62,000 nt of DNA. Source: Cryptomeria japonica. Its lineage: Eukaryota; Streptophyta; Pinopsida; Cupressales; Cupressaceae. Shown here piece by piece: positions 1-10,895 of this stretch. The stretch covers positions 783,782,119 through 783,844,118 of the forward strand of contig NC_081414.1 of NCBI RefSeq assembly GCF_030272615.1, written 5' to 3'. The notes under the pieces were generated by a model. It worked only from the letters and a program-made list of their open reading frames with translations, was not told where the DNA came from and ran no database searches. A program made the position numbers and the translations under genes. How positions within the stretch are numbered: position 1 is the first letter of the stretch; every line of letters starts with the position of its first letter.

Positions 1-61
1 ATGTCTATAAATATGTCAAGGGGGGGGGGGAAATGTTAAGGTGCATTTGTGTTGGTGCTAG

Positions 62-140
62 GCACGTTTGAGAAGTATGCAAGTGCGTTAATGCTGGACA
101 TGCACGTTTGTGAAGTATGTAAGCACATTTATGTCTTGAA
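62..140. repeat. Two-copy 40-bp direct repeat
   Basis: The string GCACGTTTG(A/T)GAAGTATG recurs 40 bases apart, starting near 62 and 102, each followed by a similar AAGTGC/AAGCAC tail. It begins the repeat-rich stretch that precedes the antisense PMD gene. No coding potential is seen. Confidence 0.6.
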
Positions 141-149
141 GGTCAAATT

Positions 150-505
150 GGCAGTCCTGTGATAAACATACGTTGTCGATTGGATAAGTTGCTGAGAGGA
201 TACACTCAAGTAGGTCCTCTAGGAAAGACTAGAATAGCAGATAGGGCTAGGATTGACAATTCTATGATAGAACATACATTGTCAATCAGAAAACTACTCA
301 AGAGGATACACTCAAGCAGAGGTTCTAGGATAGGATAGATCGAGGGACTTTGTGATAAATAGGGAGTACCATAGAAATTGACAATTCTATGATAGAACAT
401 ATGTTGTCAATTGGATTAGGCTGAAATTGACAATTCTGCGATAGAACATACATTGTCAATTGGATAAGCTACTCAAGAGGATACACTCAACTAGGTGCCC
501 TAAAA
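150..505. repeat. Degenerate tandem repeat, four units
   Basis: Four imperfect units share a core of the form GACAATTCTATGATAGAACA followed by a TTGTCAAT motif, starting near 150, 250, 375 and 424. Three of them continue into AGGATACACTCAA. Unit length varies from about 50 to 100 bp. TTGTCAAT is the inverse complement of ATTGACAA at the unit start, so each unit could form a small hairpin. The array lies upstream of the PMD gene on its own strand. Confidence 0.75.
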
Positions 506-520
506 GATAGGATCGAAGCA

Positions 521-680
521 ACACTTTGTGATGAACAGGGAGTACAACTAGGACAAAAAGAAACACTTTGTGATGAACAAGGAGTGTTAAAAAGAGCAGC
601 ACTTTGTGATGAACAGGGAATGCCACTAGGATAGAAAGTAGTACTTTGTGATGAACATGGAGTACCACCAGGATTGACAT
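521..680. repeat. About 40-bp tandem repeat (ACTTTGTGATGAACA core)
   Basis: The core ACTTTGTGATGAACA starts at 523, 565, 601 and 643, giving periods of 42, 36 and 42 bp, and is followed by GGAGTACCAC-like sequence. A single related copy sits at 347. Open frames across this array on the minus strand only reflect the repeat and are not called. Confidence 0.8.
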
Positions 681-713
681 AGTTGATTTGCTTGACTGCA
701 GGAGGACCTACCT

Positions 714-1640
714 ATGATGGAGTCACGAGAGAGATTCCCTTCGACATAGAGTTTGCGAGCAGAGCTGACATTCAAGGATAGAGTAGCAGTTGAGGTCATG
801 GGTCTGCGATATATTCTGTATGTGCCTGAGTTTTGGGTGAACATGGGATTACTGACTACATTAGGTGAGAGATGGCACTCAGAGACTTTTCATTTGCCAA
901 TGGGTGAGATAACAGTCACCTTGGAGGATATATATAGGATACTATGGATACCAATCGATGGGGAGTTAGTTCCTTACGACCGAGACAGAGACAAGAATGC
1001 ACTGAGATGAGTGTTCCAAGATACGGGATTGGAGATGAGGGCTGGACACGTGGCCTGGGATACCATGACACAGACAGGATTAGTGCTACTAGCGGCATTA
1101 GTAGGAGTGATCAGTGGGTTCCTTTGTCTAGACAGTGCAACATGAGGGTTGGCTGTGGGATGGGGGAGGATGAGCTACTATCCTTGAGGGAGATCTACCA
1201 GGGAAAAGTAGATGAGATCGAAGATCTAGAGCGAGATACAACTAGACTCAAGAGACAATTGAGGGATACTGAGCAAGAGAAGGATCAGGCTATTAAGTGC
1301 TATATAGAGGCTGAGACAACATTGAGGGTAGGGTGGCAAGCAGCAGAGGACACAGGGGCAGGATACGCCTATGTTGTGTGGGCAGGGGAGGAGATAGCTT
1401 ACTGGAGAGACCTGTATTATGGAGTGGTGCCACCAGATTAGCAGGCTAGGAGCTTCCAGAGACCATCACAGATGATGACAACCACTGGAGGGAGAGATAG
1501 GAGACAGGCGTCTAGCAGTGGGGTTATGGGTCCTCGACCACCAACAGATACAGGGGGTAGGAGAGATGATCCTGGGGTGGGTCCTTCCAAGGCTCAGACT
1601 TCGTCGAGGCCAGGTGGCTCCAAGGGAGCGAGTTCATCAT
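714..1640 (+). pseudogene. Plant mobile domain (PMD, aminotransferase-like) gene, decayed, antisense to the host retroelement
   Basis: One plus-strand frame runs from ATG 714 to TAG 1638. It is broken by in-frame stops at 747 (TAG), 1008 (TGA), 1132 (TGA) and 1439 (TAG). The N-terminal part has hallmarks of the plant mobile domain: a GLRYILYVPEFW-like stretch, ERWHSETFHLPMGEITVTLED, and IPIDGELVPYD just before the second stop. Beyond it come a hydrophobic segment and GLAVGWG, typical of the end of the domain. The C-terminal third (about 1180-1440) is rich in E, K, R, D and Q with heptad-like spacing and is probably a coiled coil. A polar G/S/P/R-rich tail follows. PMD proteins occur as host silencing factors and as passengers of mobile elements; the retroelement context points to the passenger type. 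Two stops look like CAG-to-TAG changes (inference). Confidence 0.75.
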
Positions 1641-1654
1641 AGCCTTAGAGGGCT

Positions 1655-3399
1655 CCCTATGTATCAGTTTTGTATCATTTTGTATGATGATGTAGACACC
1701 TTCGGGTGATTTTGTAGCCATATGATTTTTGACATCATTGTATCATGACACTTATGATTATATATATGAGATGATCCATCCTTGTGGAAGATATATGCAT
1801 GTGTACCTATGTGATGCTTCTATATGTCTTATGATGTATGTGTGTATGTGATGCTTATGATATCGATGCAAATATGTACATGATGCAATGCAATATTTTT
1901 TTGTTCTTTTATGTTTTTAATATGTTATGCAAATGCAAATGTGAATGTATAAAATGCAGATGAATATAATGAGATTGTAGAATGTGCTAACATGTGTTGT
2001 GTACAAGATGTATGTATGAAATGCTAATAAGTGGTAATGTAGATATTTTTGGTGTGTCATTATACTCAGTCATGTGATAGCGGGCTACACAGACTCAAGA
2101 AGGACGATGGAAGTCAATCAAGAAAGGGGGATGGAAGATAGAAGATATGAAAGTGAAAGAGCTTCTTGTGCGCTATCATCATTGAGCTTTATTATGGCAA
2201 GTAGGTTATGACAATCGAGGCATATGTTCGACCTAGAAAGTCAATGTACCCATTTGCATGGAGATCAAACAATTGCAAACAAGGAATGCCCCAATTCATA
2301 CTAGACTCATAGTGTCCTCATATCCTTGGACAAGTCATAGCATTACTAAGAGACAATCCACAAACAACAAAAGAAAAAAAGGTGACGATACCCCATCCTC
2401 ACCTTTCTAGTCAACGACATCTTGGAGATAAAATCTCTAGTCAGAGACATCCCAGAAAAGCTAAAAGACATGTCACCAAAAAAATAAAAAACAAAAGAAA
2501 ACCAAGACTTGACTCCAACATCCACTGTAGTCCTCAAGTTTAGTGTCTTTTGTCATTTGTATAAGTCTATTTGATTGTGGTCACAATGTTTACTTTCACA
2601 AAAGGATAGATAGCACTGAACCATAATGTTGTCTGAGTCTGTTGAAATATTTGATTTGTTGAAGCCCATTATTGCTTGTGTCTCATTTGAAACTGACTGA
2701 ATCCCTGCAACTGATACTTTATTGCAGAGAAGATGAAACTTTATTATGGATTGGCAATAGAAATGTTTCTTTATTGTAGATTGTGTGCGGATAGATTAAA
2801 GAAAGTTGGAAGAAACTGTACTTCTCAGAACACGCAATGCTCTCAATTCCACACCCATCATGAGACGTAGGATTTGCCTTAGCCACAGATAGGAGCTAAT
2901 TTATTATGGATGGAAAGAGGTGAAAAAAGGGGTTATTAGGAATGGCTAACCAATCTTGGGTAGATCAATAACAAGCCATGATGGGAATGGGTAAGTTTAT
3001 TATGGATGAATAGGTTGTGAATGTGTGCAAAAGTGAAAGGATGAAAGAGAATCCTAAAGGAGGGAGGAGCGATGTCTCTACACATGGCACCAGTGACCCG
3101 ATTTTCACCATGGTACTTGCCCAGGGCGCCACCGAAGTGGTTTTCACTATTGGACGAAATGTTTTTCTTTACTTTTTTGATTTTTCAATTTTTTTGTGTC
3201 ACAAGGCGCCTGTTTGCCATGTTTTCACCAAGTAACGATTTTTTATGTTTATGATTTTTTTTCTATTTTTTTTATTTTTGATTTTTTTTTTGTATTTTTG
3301 ATTTTTTGATTTTTCTTTGTATTTTTGAATTTTTTTATTTTTTTGTATTTTTGAAATTTTTGATTTTTTTGTATTTTTGAATTAGGATACTCTGAAGAG
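1655..3399 (-). other. 3' noncoding region of the old Tat element
   Basis: In reverse complement this stretch follows 28112-29840 of the intact element for most of its length. Shared landmarks are the CACC-rich GGCGCC block (about 3100-3150 here, 28300-28350 there), the AGCCCGCTATCACATGACTG region near 2070, and the AT-rich ATG/CAT repeats at 1740-2040. A poly-T/poly-A low-complexity stretch (3235-3380) directly follows the pol end in both copies. No protein-coding frame is supported. Confidence 0.75.
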
Positions 3400-3640
3400 C
3401 TATGTGTAAAACTTGCAAAGGTGCATGTTGTTGATAGGATCCTCCAAAGGTTCGCCATCTGGAGTTGAGAGATGATATGCACCAGATCCATAGGCTGCTG
3501 TAATGATGTAAGGACCAAGCCAATTTGGTTCAAACTTGCCCTTCTTCTCCCTGTCTTGCTGATTTTTAGGATCTTCTCTAAGAATTAAGTCACCCACCTC
3601 GAATGTGCAAGGCTTAACCTTATTATTGTAATTGCATTAT
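3400..3640 (-). pseudogene. Integrase C-terminal remnant (Tat element)
   Basis: The frame ending near 3400 encodes the last 65 or so residues of a Ty3/gypsy polyprotein, including VGDLILRE, KGKFEPNWLGPYII and DPINNMHL. It matches the last residues of the intact polyprotein, apart from scattered substitutions. Homology can be followed upstream to about 3640 through a stop codon, where it ends abruptly. The catalytic core of integrase is absent. Confidence 0.85.
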
Positions 3641-3788
3641 TCCTTGACTGAATGATGTGTAGCCTGAGTGACTATCTTTCTTGATAAAAGAACTGAGATA
3701 GAATTACTAGTGTGTGGACTACGTAGGCCCATATGCATGTCACTTGAAGAAGTTTGGGCACCTCTGATAACAAGTCCTTTGTGGAAGC

Positions 3789-4373
3789 TCAATTAAAGGT
3801 CCATGATGTATCGCCAGAAGAGAAAGGATGTGTAGAACAAGTGGATGAGTGATGAAGGCTTATGATTGCGAAAAGAAGTGAAAGTAGGATAGCATGATGG
3901 AGACTTAGGATCAACAAGTGTTCTTTTTTATTTAAAATTGTAGAACTTTTGCCCCCAGTTATTTTGATATTAGGGGAGATCAACTCTTGTTCTTTTTCTT
4001 TCATAGGATATTTATCCTTGACTTTGATTTTTATAGAGTCCAATAGCTTTTGATTTTGATTTGGACTAAAGGACTTTTCTTTATTTTTGACTTTTAGATT
4101 TTTCTTTTCATATCTTGATTTTTGATCCCCAATTAGTAAGGACTTTTCTGATTCTTGTTGATCTAAGTCTAGGAGTAGAGTGGAAATGGAATGAGTGGAT
4201 GAAATGGCAAGGCTTTGTGAGTTCTCAAGAGGGTTGGCAATACACTCAATAGATTCTTTGCTAGAACCACTCTTAGGAGTATTGATATCAAGAGTTGCTT
4301 GCACCACTAGAGGATATTTGCATTCAGACATGGTAGCCACAACACTAGGTGCTTCGTACCAATTCCTTGGCAT
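3789..4373 (-). CDS. Unrecognised 194-codon ORF in place of RT-RNase H-integrase
   Basis: This frame is uninterrupted for 194 codons, although flanking gag and integrase remnants are broken. It begins MPRNWYEAPSVVATMSECKY, becomes Ser/Thr/Leu-rich, then has a strongly basic Lys-rich middle (KKNLKVKNKEKSFSP and KIKVKDKYPMKEKEQE). It ends in a hydrophobic, His-containing stretch (ILSLHHAILLSLLFAII), possibly membrane-inserting, followed by a Ser/Thr/Cys/His tail. No counterpart exists in the intact element, where protease runs on into RT. I do not recognise the protein. It may be an acquired sequence or a chance open frame in low-complexity DNA; the smooth start and its position between protease and integrase remnants favour the first only weakly. 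Confidence 0.35.
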   Translation of the reverse strand: MPRNWYEAPSVVATMSECKYPLVVQATLDINTPKSGSSKESIECIANPLENSQSLAISSTHSISTLLLDLDQQESEKSLLIGDQKSRYEKKNLKVKNKEKSFSPNQNQKLLDSIKIKVKDKYPMKEKEQELISPNIKITGGKSSTILNKKEHLLILSLHHAILLSLLFAIISLHHSSTCSTHPFSSGDTSWTFN

Positions 4374-4396
4374 TGGAAATTGTTTATAGATTGTTC

Positions 4397-5791
4397 CTAT
4401 CTACTAAATACCTTAGGAGATAATGGGATTTGATCAACATAAAAGATATACTTGCCACATCCCATGTCTTTAATCTTGAACTTTTCTTTGATCTCTACTT
4501 GTTTTGATGTAGAAGCTTTCAAGGATTCTAGATCAACATATGTTGAAGATGGAACAACTTCTCGATTGACTGGTATTGTTATTTCTGATCTAGGTTGCAT
4601 ATTATTGCAATATATGAAAGGATTTGGGTCAGTTTTGACGGCCACTTCAACTCCATTGTGTGGAAACTTGATACATCGATGATATGTAGATGGGACTGCA
4701 CTCATCTCATGAATCGATGAACATCCTAGCAATATATTTTATATGAGATCAAGGTCTAGGACTTGACAAACCACATCTTTAGTAATTGGCCCAACTCTGA
4801 GAGGTAAGGTGATTGTGCCTTTGGATGAATGCTCTTCATCATCATATGCCTTGATGGTAATTTTGTTTGTAGCATTCACAACTTTTTCAAAATATCCCAA
4901 TTGCTTAAGAGTATTCAATGTACATATATTGAGACCAACTCCTCCATCTATCAGGACTCGTTTTATTCGATGTTTGTGTAGGAAGGCTTGAATGTGTAAA
5001 GGTGCATTATGTGGTTGGCTCAAGGAGGCATCATCAGCTTCTGTGAATGTAAGGGAGTGTGGAACAAAAAGGTATCCCACCATGGCTTGAAACTGGTCTA
5101 CATTTAGATCAGTGGGGACAAAAGTGTCTCTCAAAGTTTTGTCGAGAATGGCCTTATGTGCAGGGGATATGCGTAAGAGCTCAAGGATGGAGATAAGTGC
5201 GGGTGTCTTCCCTAACTGTTCTACAAGGTCATACTCAGGTTTGGTTGATGATGTAGCAGTGTTTTTAGTTGGAGCACCTTGAAAGGTGAATTTACCTCGA
5301 TGAGTTGTGACATTACATTCAGAGATAGGTTCAAAAGAAGATCCAAATCCTTTTAGGACAATCTTGGGTCTTTCGCTAGAATTCTCAGACATTTTTTCCT
5401 TGATGATAATGGTAGAGACATAATTATCCATTGAAATGTGATTGACAGTTGAATCATAGTTATAGGATGCATTGGTAAAGTTGGTCTGCTCATCTGTGAC
5501 TTTAGCTTTTCCCTTGTCATCTTTTGGGAATGGTTCTTTAAACATTTCATGTTCTTGATTGGATGAGTGTCCTTCAATCTCAATGTCACCTCTATCAATG
5601 AGATCTTGTATGATTTTCTTCAACTGATGATAATTTCCTATTTTATGTCCCTTGCTTTTATGAAATTCACAATATTCATCATCATTCCACCAATTTGGTT
5701 TGACCTTTGGCTGATATAGAGGCAAATCTTGAATTGCTATTATTTTGTTTGCCACTAGCTTCTTGAAAGCTGACTCAAGTGGTTCTCCCAA
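4397..5791 (-). pseudogene. Gag C-terminus plus aspartic protease (old Tat element)
   Basis: Two adjacent frames (5791-4739 and 4732-4397) align with residues of about 560-1030 of the intact polyprotein. Visible landmarks are WWNDDEYCEFHKSKGHK, a CHHC knuckle whose last Cys is replaced (NYH instead of NCH), and the protease active site RVLIDGGVGLN. The strand SIHEMSAVPSTYH follows after a short break. Substituted knuckle and frame interruptions argue against function. The region just after protease, which holds a G-patch in the intact copy, is missing. Confidence 0.85.
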
Positions 5792-7521
5792 TGGGGTGTA
5801 CTTCCTTCATGATTTGGAAGTTGTTTGAGTATTCACTTGATTGTTTGTAGAGCTTGATCCTGAAAAATGATTTTGGGTCATACTATATTGGCATCAACAA
5901 CACCATCATTGACTATGTTCTTGTTTTTATTCCAAAATCTTGGCTTGTCTTTTCCTTTATAGTCCTCTTTGTTTTCCTTGAATATTTTAATGACTCCTTG
6001 TTCAATTAGGACCTTCTTTGTTGCTAAGCCTTTCTAAATGACGTCATTGAAGGTGGAAAAACAAGCTTTTCTTAGGTCATAACCAATGTCTTTGTTGACA
6101 TTTTGGGTGAACATCTCTACCATTTGTTTTTGTAGAATTTCACAAGAGCATTTGTTGGCTTGATTTCTCCATCTTTGTAAAAATGATGAAAAAGATTCTC
6201 CATGCTTTTGTTTGGTGTTGCACAAGGTAGTGACTGGTATATCTGTCTCTATGTTGTACAAGAAATGTAAGATAAATGCCTCTGCTAAGTCACCCCATGA
6301 CTTAATTCCAGGTGGAAGTTGGGAGAACCATTCCATAGCTTGATCACCTAAGCTCTATGGGAATAATCTCATCAAATATATCTCTTCTACTACTACCTCA
6401 CTGCAAGCTGTTAAAAATTGTCTTATATGTGCCTTAGGATCCCCTTTTCCTTTGTACTTATCTAACTTAGGTGTCACAAAGTGTGTAGGAAATGGAGGCA
6501 TTGGAATGCTTTTGTCAAATGGATATGGACATATGTCTCTCATTGTGTAAGTTGGCTTCAGTGTATTTATGTCCTCCATTTTCTTTTGTAAGTCCTTAAT
6601 TTGTTGTTCCAAATTGTTCTTAGGTGGAGACTGACTTCTTGGACCATACCCCATGCCTAAACGAATGGGTGGAGGAGGAGCATGTTGCATATATGGATGA
6701 TACTGATCATACACATGTTCATATGGAGGAGGTCTATAATGATGTTGTGTATATGGACCACTTGGTATAGAGTCATGATGAGGAATGGAATATCTATTTT
6801 GTCCATGTATACCATACTCTATAGGCATGTCATGAGTTTGTTCTAATGTGTTACCCCCAAATTTGATGCGGGGTTTCCTTGTGTCCAAATTTTGAACATG
6901 CCTTTGGATATCCAATTGCTTTGGTGGTTGTTCCTTAGCATTGGTATGTGATTAAGTATATTTTTCTGCATAAGACTTCCATAATGGTTTGCAAAGGTGA
7001 GTATCACATGCTTGACCATGTGTATGTGGGACCTCAGGTTTTTGAAACAAAGATGATGGTGATTCAGGCACCATATGTGGTCCTCTATTGCCTCCACTAT
7101 TAGGCCTCCTTTGATCCATGTTGAGGTGAGGTTGTTGCAAAGGTCAATGTTCCATTATTTGAGACATGTCAAAATCATGAGGGATCTTGGCTCCACTTTG
7201 TGCCATCACTTGTAAAAAATATTATCTATCTCTTCTCATTATTTCCTCAAACAATCAATTAAAATGGGGATACATAATGGAGTCTTCCACTTCTACTGAA
7301 TGTACTGAAATGTTGTCCATATTGTCATTGTGTGTATCATTATTGTTCATAGTGTCCATGTTCTCAACATTTGGAATGTTTCTATAGGCATCCATGTCCA
7401 GTAATGTAGTATGATCAGAATTGAAAAAGACATCATTGTCATACTCATAGGAACTCATGTTTGTAGACTCTTGAGCCTCTTTAGCTTCTCTCCTACTTTT
7501 TTGGGAACAGGTTTCAACCAT
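5792..7521 (-). pseudogene. Gag, broken (old Tat element)
   Basis: The start MVETCSQKSRREAKEAQ at 7521 corresponds to the start of the intact polyprotein, which supports that ATG as the family start. Further pieces are the Pro/Tyr-rich segment around 6600-6900 with CPYPFDKSIPMPPFP, and the gag core EWFSQLPPGIKSWGDLAEAF around 6270-6340. Several stops and frameshifts separate the pieces (near 7140, 6920, 6340 and 6030). Gag would form the particle and bind RNA; this copy cannot produce it whole. Confidence 0.85.
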
Positions 7522-8227
7522 GAGCTAGGTCTTGACCAAGATGTGGGAGACTAGATGATAATGGAAAAGAGTATGGAAGACCAAGAGTTGGATGGAATGT
7601 AAATGAATTTGAGGTGTACTTGCAATGTCCAAAGTGTAAGACCAAGTATGTATGTACTAGAGTAGGTGTGGCTTCCAATGAGATGATAGTTTCTCTTGAT
7701 GAGGTAAGTTGACCTTGACTCTAAGTAAGACCAAATGAGACCCAAAGGTGATAGACCTTGATGAGGGACCACTTAGCAAAATGTTGTTGTATGTAGTGTG
7801 TTGACAAAGTATGATGAGGATAAGCAAGTGACCTTTTGACTCAAGTTTAGACAAATGTGAATGTAATGCAAGATGTAAAGAAATGATAGACTTTGTGAGA
7901 CCCAAAGATGGGTTGAATTCTAGATGAAAATATAGATAAATAACCTAGGAAGCTCAAGAATTTTGAAACTGATTGGGCTTGTTTGTTGGACTGTAAATTT
8001 TTCCAATTTGTGAAGCTGTTTGTTGTGACCAAATTTGAATTTTTTTGACTGTTTTTGGTGACAAGAGGACACAATGTTGATGAAGACTCAATGATTGCAA
8101 GTGTTTAGACTCAAAATGACTCAAAGAAAAGTGTGTTTTTTGATGTAAAAATATTTGGCATACACTTGAAGACAAAAAAGACACAATGTTTTTATGTTTG
8201 ATCTTGAATGTTTGAATGTTCAAAAGA

Positions 8228-8720
8228 AGACAAGCACAATTCCTATGGCTCACCAGGACAATAGTTGTTGATCCCACAGGGGGTTTCCCCTGAGGCTACA
8301 CTATTCAGAGCGGATACTTAGATGCTTGACCCCACTGGCTCCACCCTCGACACTCACTTCTCTGGGGCAGCCAAGCATCAGTCCCCATGAAAACCCCCCA
8401 TGGTGAACTTTGTATCTCTACTAAGAACCATATGTGTGTGGACCGCTCCATTGGTCTGACCTCCTGCATCAACAACTAGAAGGATTTTGGCTTTCTAAAA
8501 CAAAAAGGTGCTAGTAAGGGCATCCGCTCGTGTGGCCATACATGTAGAATTTTCAACTCTGTAAATATAGAAGGTTCCCAGTCAGTAGGGGTTACGCCCC
8601 ACAAATGATCAAATAAATTTGATCAAACGGGTTTATGGGGAGACATAGTGTCGGTATGAACTAATCAACACACGTTATCCATGGTTTTCACCATGAATAC
8701 AATTGTTTATAGTGGTTCAG
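8228..8720 (-). other. Conserved GC-rich leader block (old copy)
   Basis: This block aligns in reverse complement with 19180-19620 of the intact element much better than the sequence on either side. Shared strings include GAGATACAAAGTT, CATCCGCTCGTGTGGCCATA, GGGTTTATGGGGAGACATAG and TCAGAGCGGATACTTAGATG as written on the plus strand. Reading frames are not preserved between the copies. Conservation without coding suggests an RNA-level role such as packaging, dimerisation or translation control (inference). Confidence 0.6.
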
Positions 8721-9044
8721 AAGAGGATGGCTTTTCCTCACTACCTCTTGGGTCGTTCTCTCCTCACTAGTAGTCCTAATGACCACACAGGGAGACAAGC
8801 CCTCTAAAGATGAAACAAAAAGAGCCTATTGCCCAAAACACAAAAGACACTGATTCCATTTTAGTGAACCAATTGAAGTGTTTGATAATATATGAAAACA
8901 AGATAGACAATAAAGATCAAAAACCCTTGCCAAAATTCTACAACAAAGATTTGTTAGTAGTCTCGCAATAATATCCCTCCTCCAAGCACACAAGTTAGGT
9001 AAATTTTAGATCCAAAAGACTTTGTGAAATAGGGGCCTTTAATA

Positions 9045-9950
9045 ATGCGTTTTTTTGACCAATTCAAAGATTTGGTTCATCATAAAAAATAATACTTGTA
9101 AAATTTCAAGAAATTTCTAGAAATGTAAGAAAATCTAAAAAATTTGCAAATTTGCTCCAAAAATTATTTTTTTATGAAAAATCATAAAAAATTCATATAA
9201 AATGCAAAATTTATCCAAAAAATATGAAATTTTTACTGGACACTCCCGATGGTCTTCCAAACTTGCATAAAAAAATTTCTGCAAAAAATCCAAGTAGTTT
9301 GTGAGGTATGAGCAAACGTATGTAAAACCCTAATTTTCAAAGATCAGATTTTTTAGGAATGATTTTGCATCAAATTTAAAATCAAAAAGAACAGATCCTA
9401 TGTATAATTTTGAGAGATTTCCAAAAATGTAAGACAATCCAAAAAAATCGTTATTTTTTTCTCAAAATTATTTTTTTATGAAAATACATAAACAATTCAT
9501 AGAAACTTTAAATATGCTCCAAAAAATCTAAAAGTTTTACTGAGAACCTCTTATAATGTTCTTGGCCTGAAAAAAAAATTTGTTGCGACAATTCAAAGCC
9601 GTTTGTGAGATCTGATCAAAATAATGAAAAACCCTAATTTTTAAAGATCCGATTTTTTTAGGAAATATTTTGCATCAAAATTAAAATCATAAAAAACATA
9701 TCCTCTATATAATTATGAGAGATTTCCAAAAATGTAAGAAAATCTGAAAAATTTGCTCATTTTCTCTCAAAATTAATTTTTTAATGAAAAATCATTAAAA
9801 ATTCATAGAAAATGAAAATGTGCTCCAAAAATTCTGAATTTTCGGTTGAGAGCTCTTGATACTGTCTTTAGCCTGCCAAAAAACATTTGTGCAAAAAATC
9901 CAATCCATTTGTGAGATAGGATCAAATCTCTTCAAGATCTTGATTTTGTG
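9045..9950. repeat. Three tandem units of about 305 bp in the old Tat leader
   Basis: The landmark ATGTAAGA(A/C)AATC starts at 9124, 9427 and 9732, spaced 303 and 305 bp. Each unit also contains an AAAACCCTAATTTT motif, a GATTTTTTAGGAA-like motif and a TTTGTGAG motif. The units are AT-rich and have drifted noticeably. The intact element has no equivalent array here. Confidence 0.85.
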
Positions 9951-10074
9951 TCCAAAACCCTAGCTGCACAAGGTTATTCTCCAAATTGTTTTACAAAATA
10001 ACAATATAGGGTTAGAAAAACCTGCAAAAAATGCAAATCTAACAAAAATCCATATCCCACGAGGTGTGCCAAAA

Positions 10075-10895
10075 TGTTTATGGTGAAAAGTGGAATAACA
10101 ATATTGAAAGACTAAATAGATTCAACCACAAAATCCTAGCCTAACAACAACAAAGATCCACCATAACATATGAAGATTACCTAAGACAATGCAAATAAAA
10201 TGAAATCACAAAGATTATACCATCACATGTCCAATAGGGTTTGGATCTCCATTGACCTTGCTTGATATATTTTCTCTCAGATTTTATGTGTGCACAAGAG
10301 CTCAACAAAGAACTGAAACATGGTTGCAAGTAGGCTTGATCGCATATGAAAGTTTGAATGCTAGAGTAGTCGGGAGTTGAATAGTTGATTAGAATGATTG
10401 AATAGAATGATTAGGTATGAATAGCAGATTAGATTGATTAGGATTGGTAATGAAGGAAGTATCTCCTTATATAGAAGACACTATAAGAAATGGAGGGATA
10501 AGATTAAGAGGTGTAAAAGATAAATGGTCGGCTAAGATTAGAGGGTAGGTAAAGGAAATACGAAAATAATGAGAGGGTAGGTAGTGTAGGAATGAAGAGA
10601 TGAATGACATGTGTCATGGGTAGAAAAGGTTAATGAATTAATTAAATAAATAAAGATTTATTTAATTAATAGAGCAAGTGGGATCAATTAAATAAATAAG
10701 ATATTTATTTAATTTAGGAAAATGATAATTTAAATAAATAAAAGTATTTATTTAAATGAGAAATAAGGGTAGAAGAGGATAAATGAATTAATTAAATAAA
10801 TAAATATTGATTTAATTAATAAAAGAATTAGGCTAAAGTAATTAAATAAATAGAAATATTTATTTAATTAGACAAGACAATTTTAGGTGTCTACA
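10075..10895 (-). repeat. 5' LTR of the old Tat element
   Basis: On the minus strand this starts TGTAGACACCTAAAATTGTC and ends ...CACCATAAACA, the same ends as the 790-bp LTRs of the intact copy but about 821 bp long. It keeps the AT-rich palindromes (TTAATTAAATAAAT and inverse) in U3. A TATA-like TATATAAGG lies where the intact LTR has TATTTAAGG. Divergence is obvious throughout. The sequence right of 10895 is unrelated to the element. Confidence 0.9.

Larger units (their letters stand above)
7522..10074 (-). other. Leader of the old Tat element
   Basis: This 2.55-kb untranslated leader lies between the LTR and the gag start. Its gag-proximal part (7522-8230) and a GC-richer block (8228-8720) match the intact element's leader. 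The LTR-proximal half (about 8900-10050) does not, and instead holds three tandem units of about 305 bp. Just inside the LTR the minus strand reads TGGCACACCTCGTGGGAT, the probable primer-binding site. It differs at four positions from that of the intact copy. No ORF is supported. Confidence 0.75.
1..10895 (-). mobile_element. Old, pol-deleted Tat-lineage Ty3/gypsy element, 3' end off window
   Basis: Read on the minus strand this is an older relative of the intact element at 17470-30841. The order is a 5' LTR (10075-10895), a leader (7522-10074), gag and protease remnants (7521-4397), a non-homologous segment (about 3650-4396), the integrase C-terminus (about 3640-3400), and a 3' noncoding region (3399-1655) matching 28112-29840 of the intact copy. 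An antisense PMD gene and tandem repeats follow to the left. No 3' LTR is visible, so it lies left of base 1 or is lost. RT, both RNase H domains and the integrase core are missing, so the copy is non-autonomous. Frames carry stops and shifts, which indicates age. Assigning bases 1-1654 to this element is inference. Confidence 0.8.

Noticed and set aside
456-680. Minus frame with repeated VHHKVLL
   Set aside because: It only mirrors the 36-42-bp tandem repeat.
3249-3533. Minus frame rich in Lys/Asn
   Set aside because: It is poly-A/T low-complexity DNA after the pol end; a shifted reading of the integrase tail.
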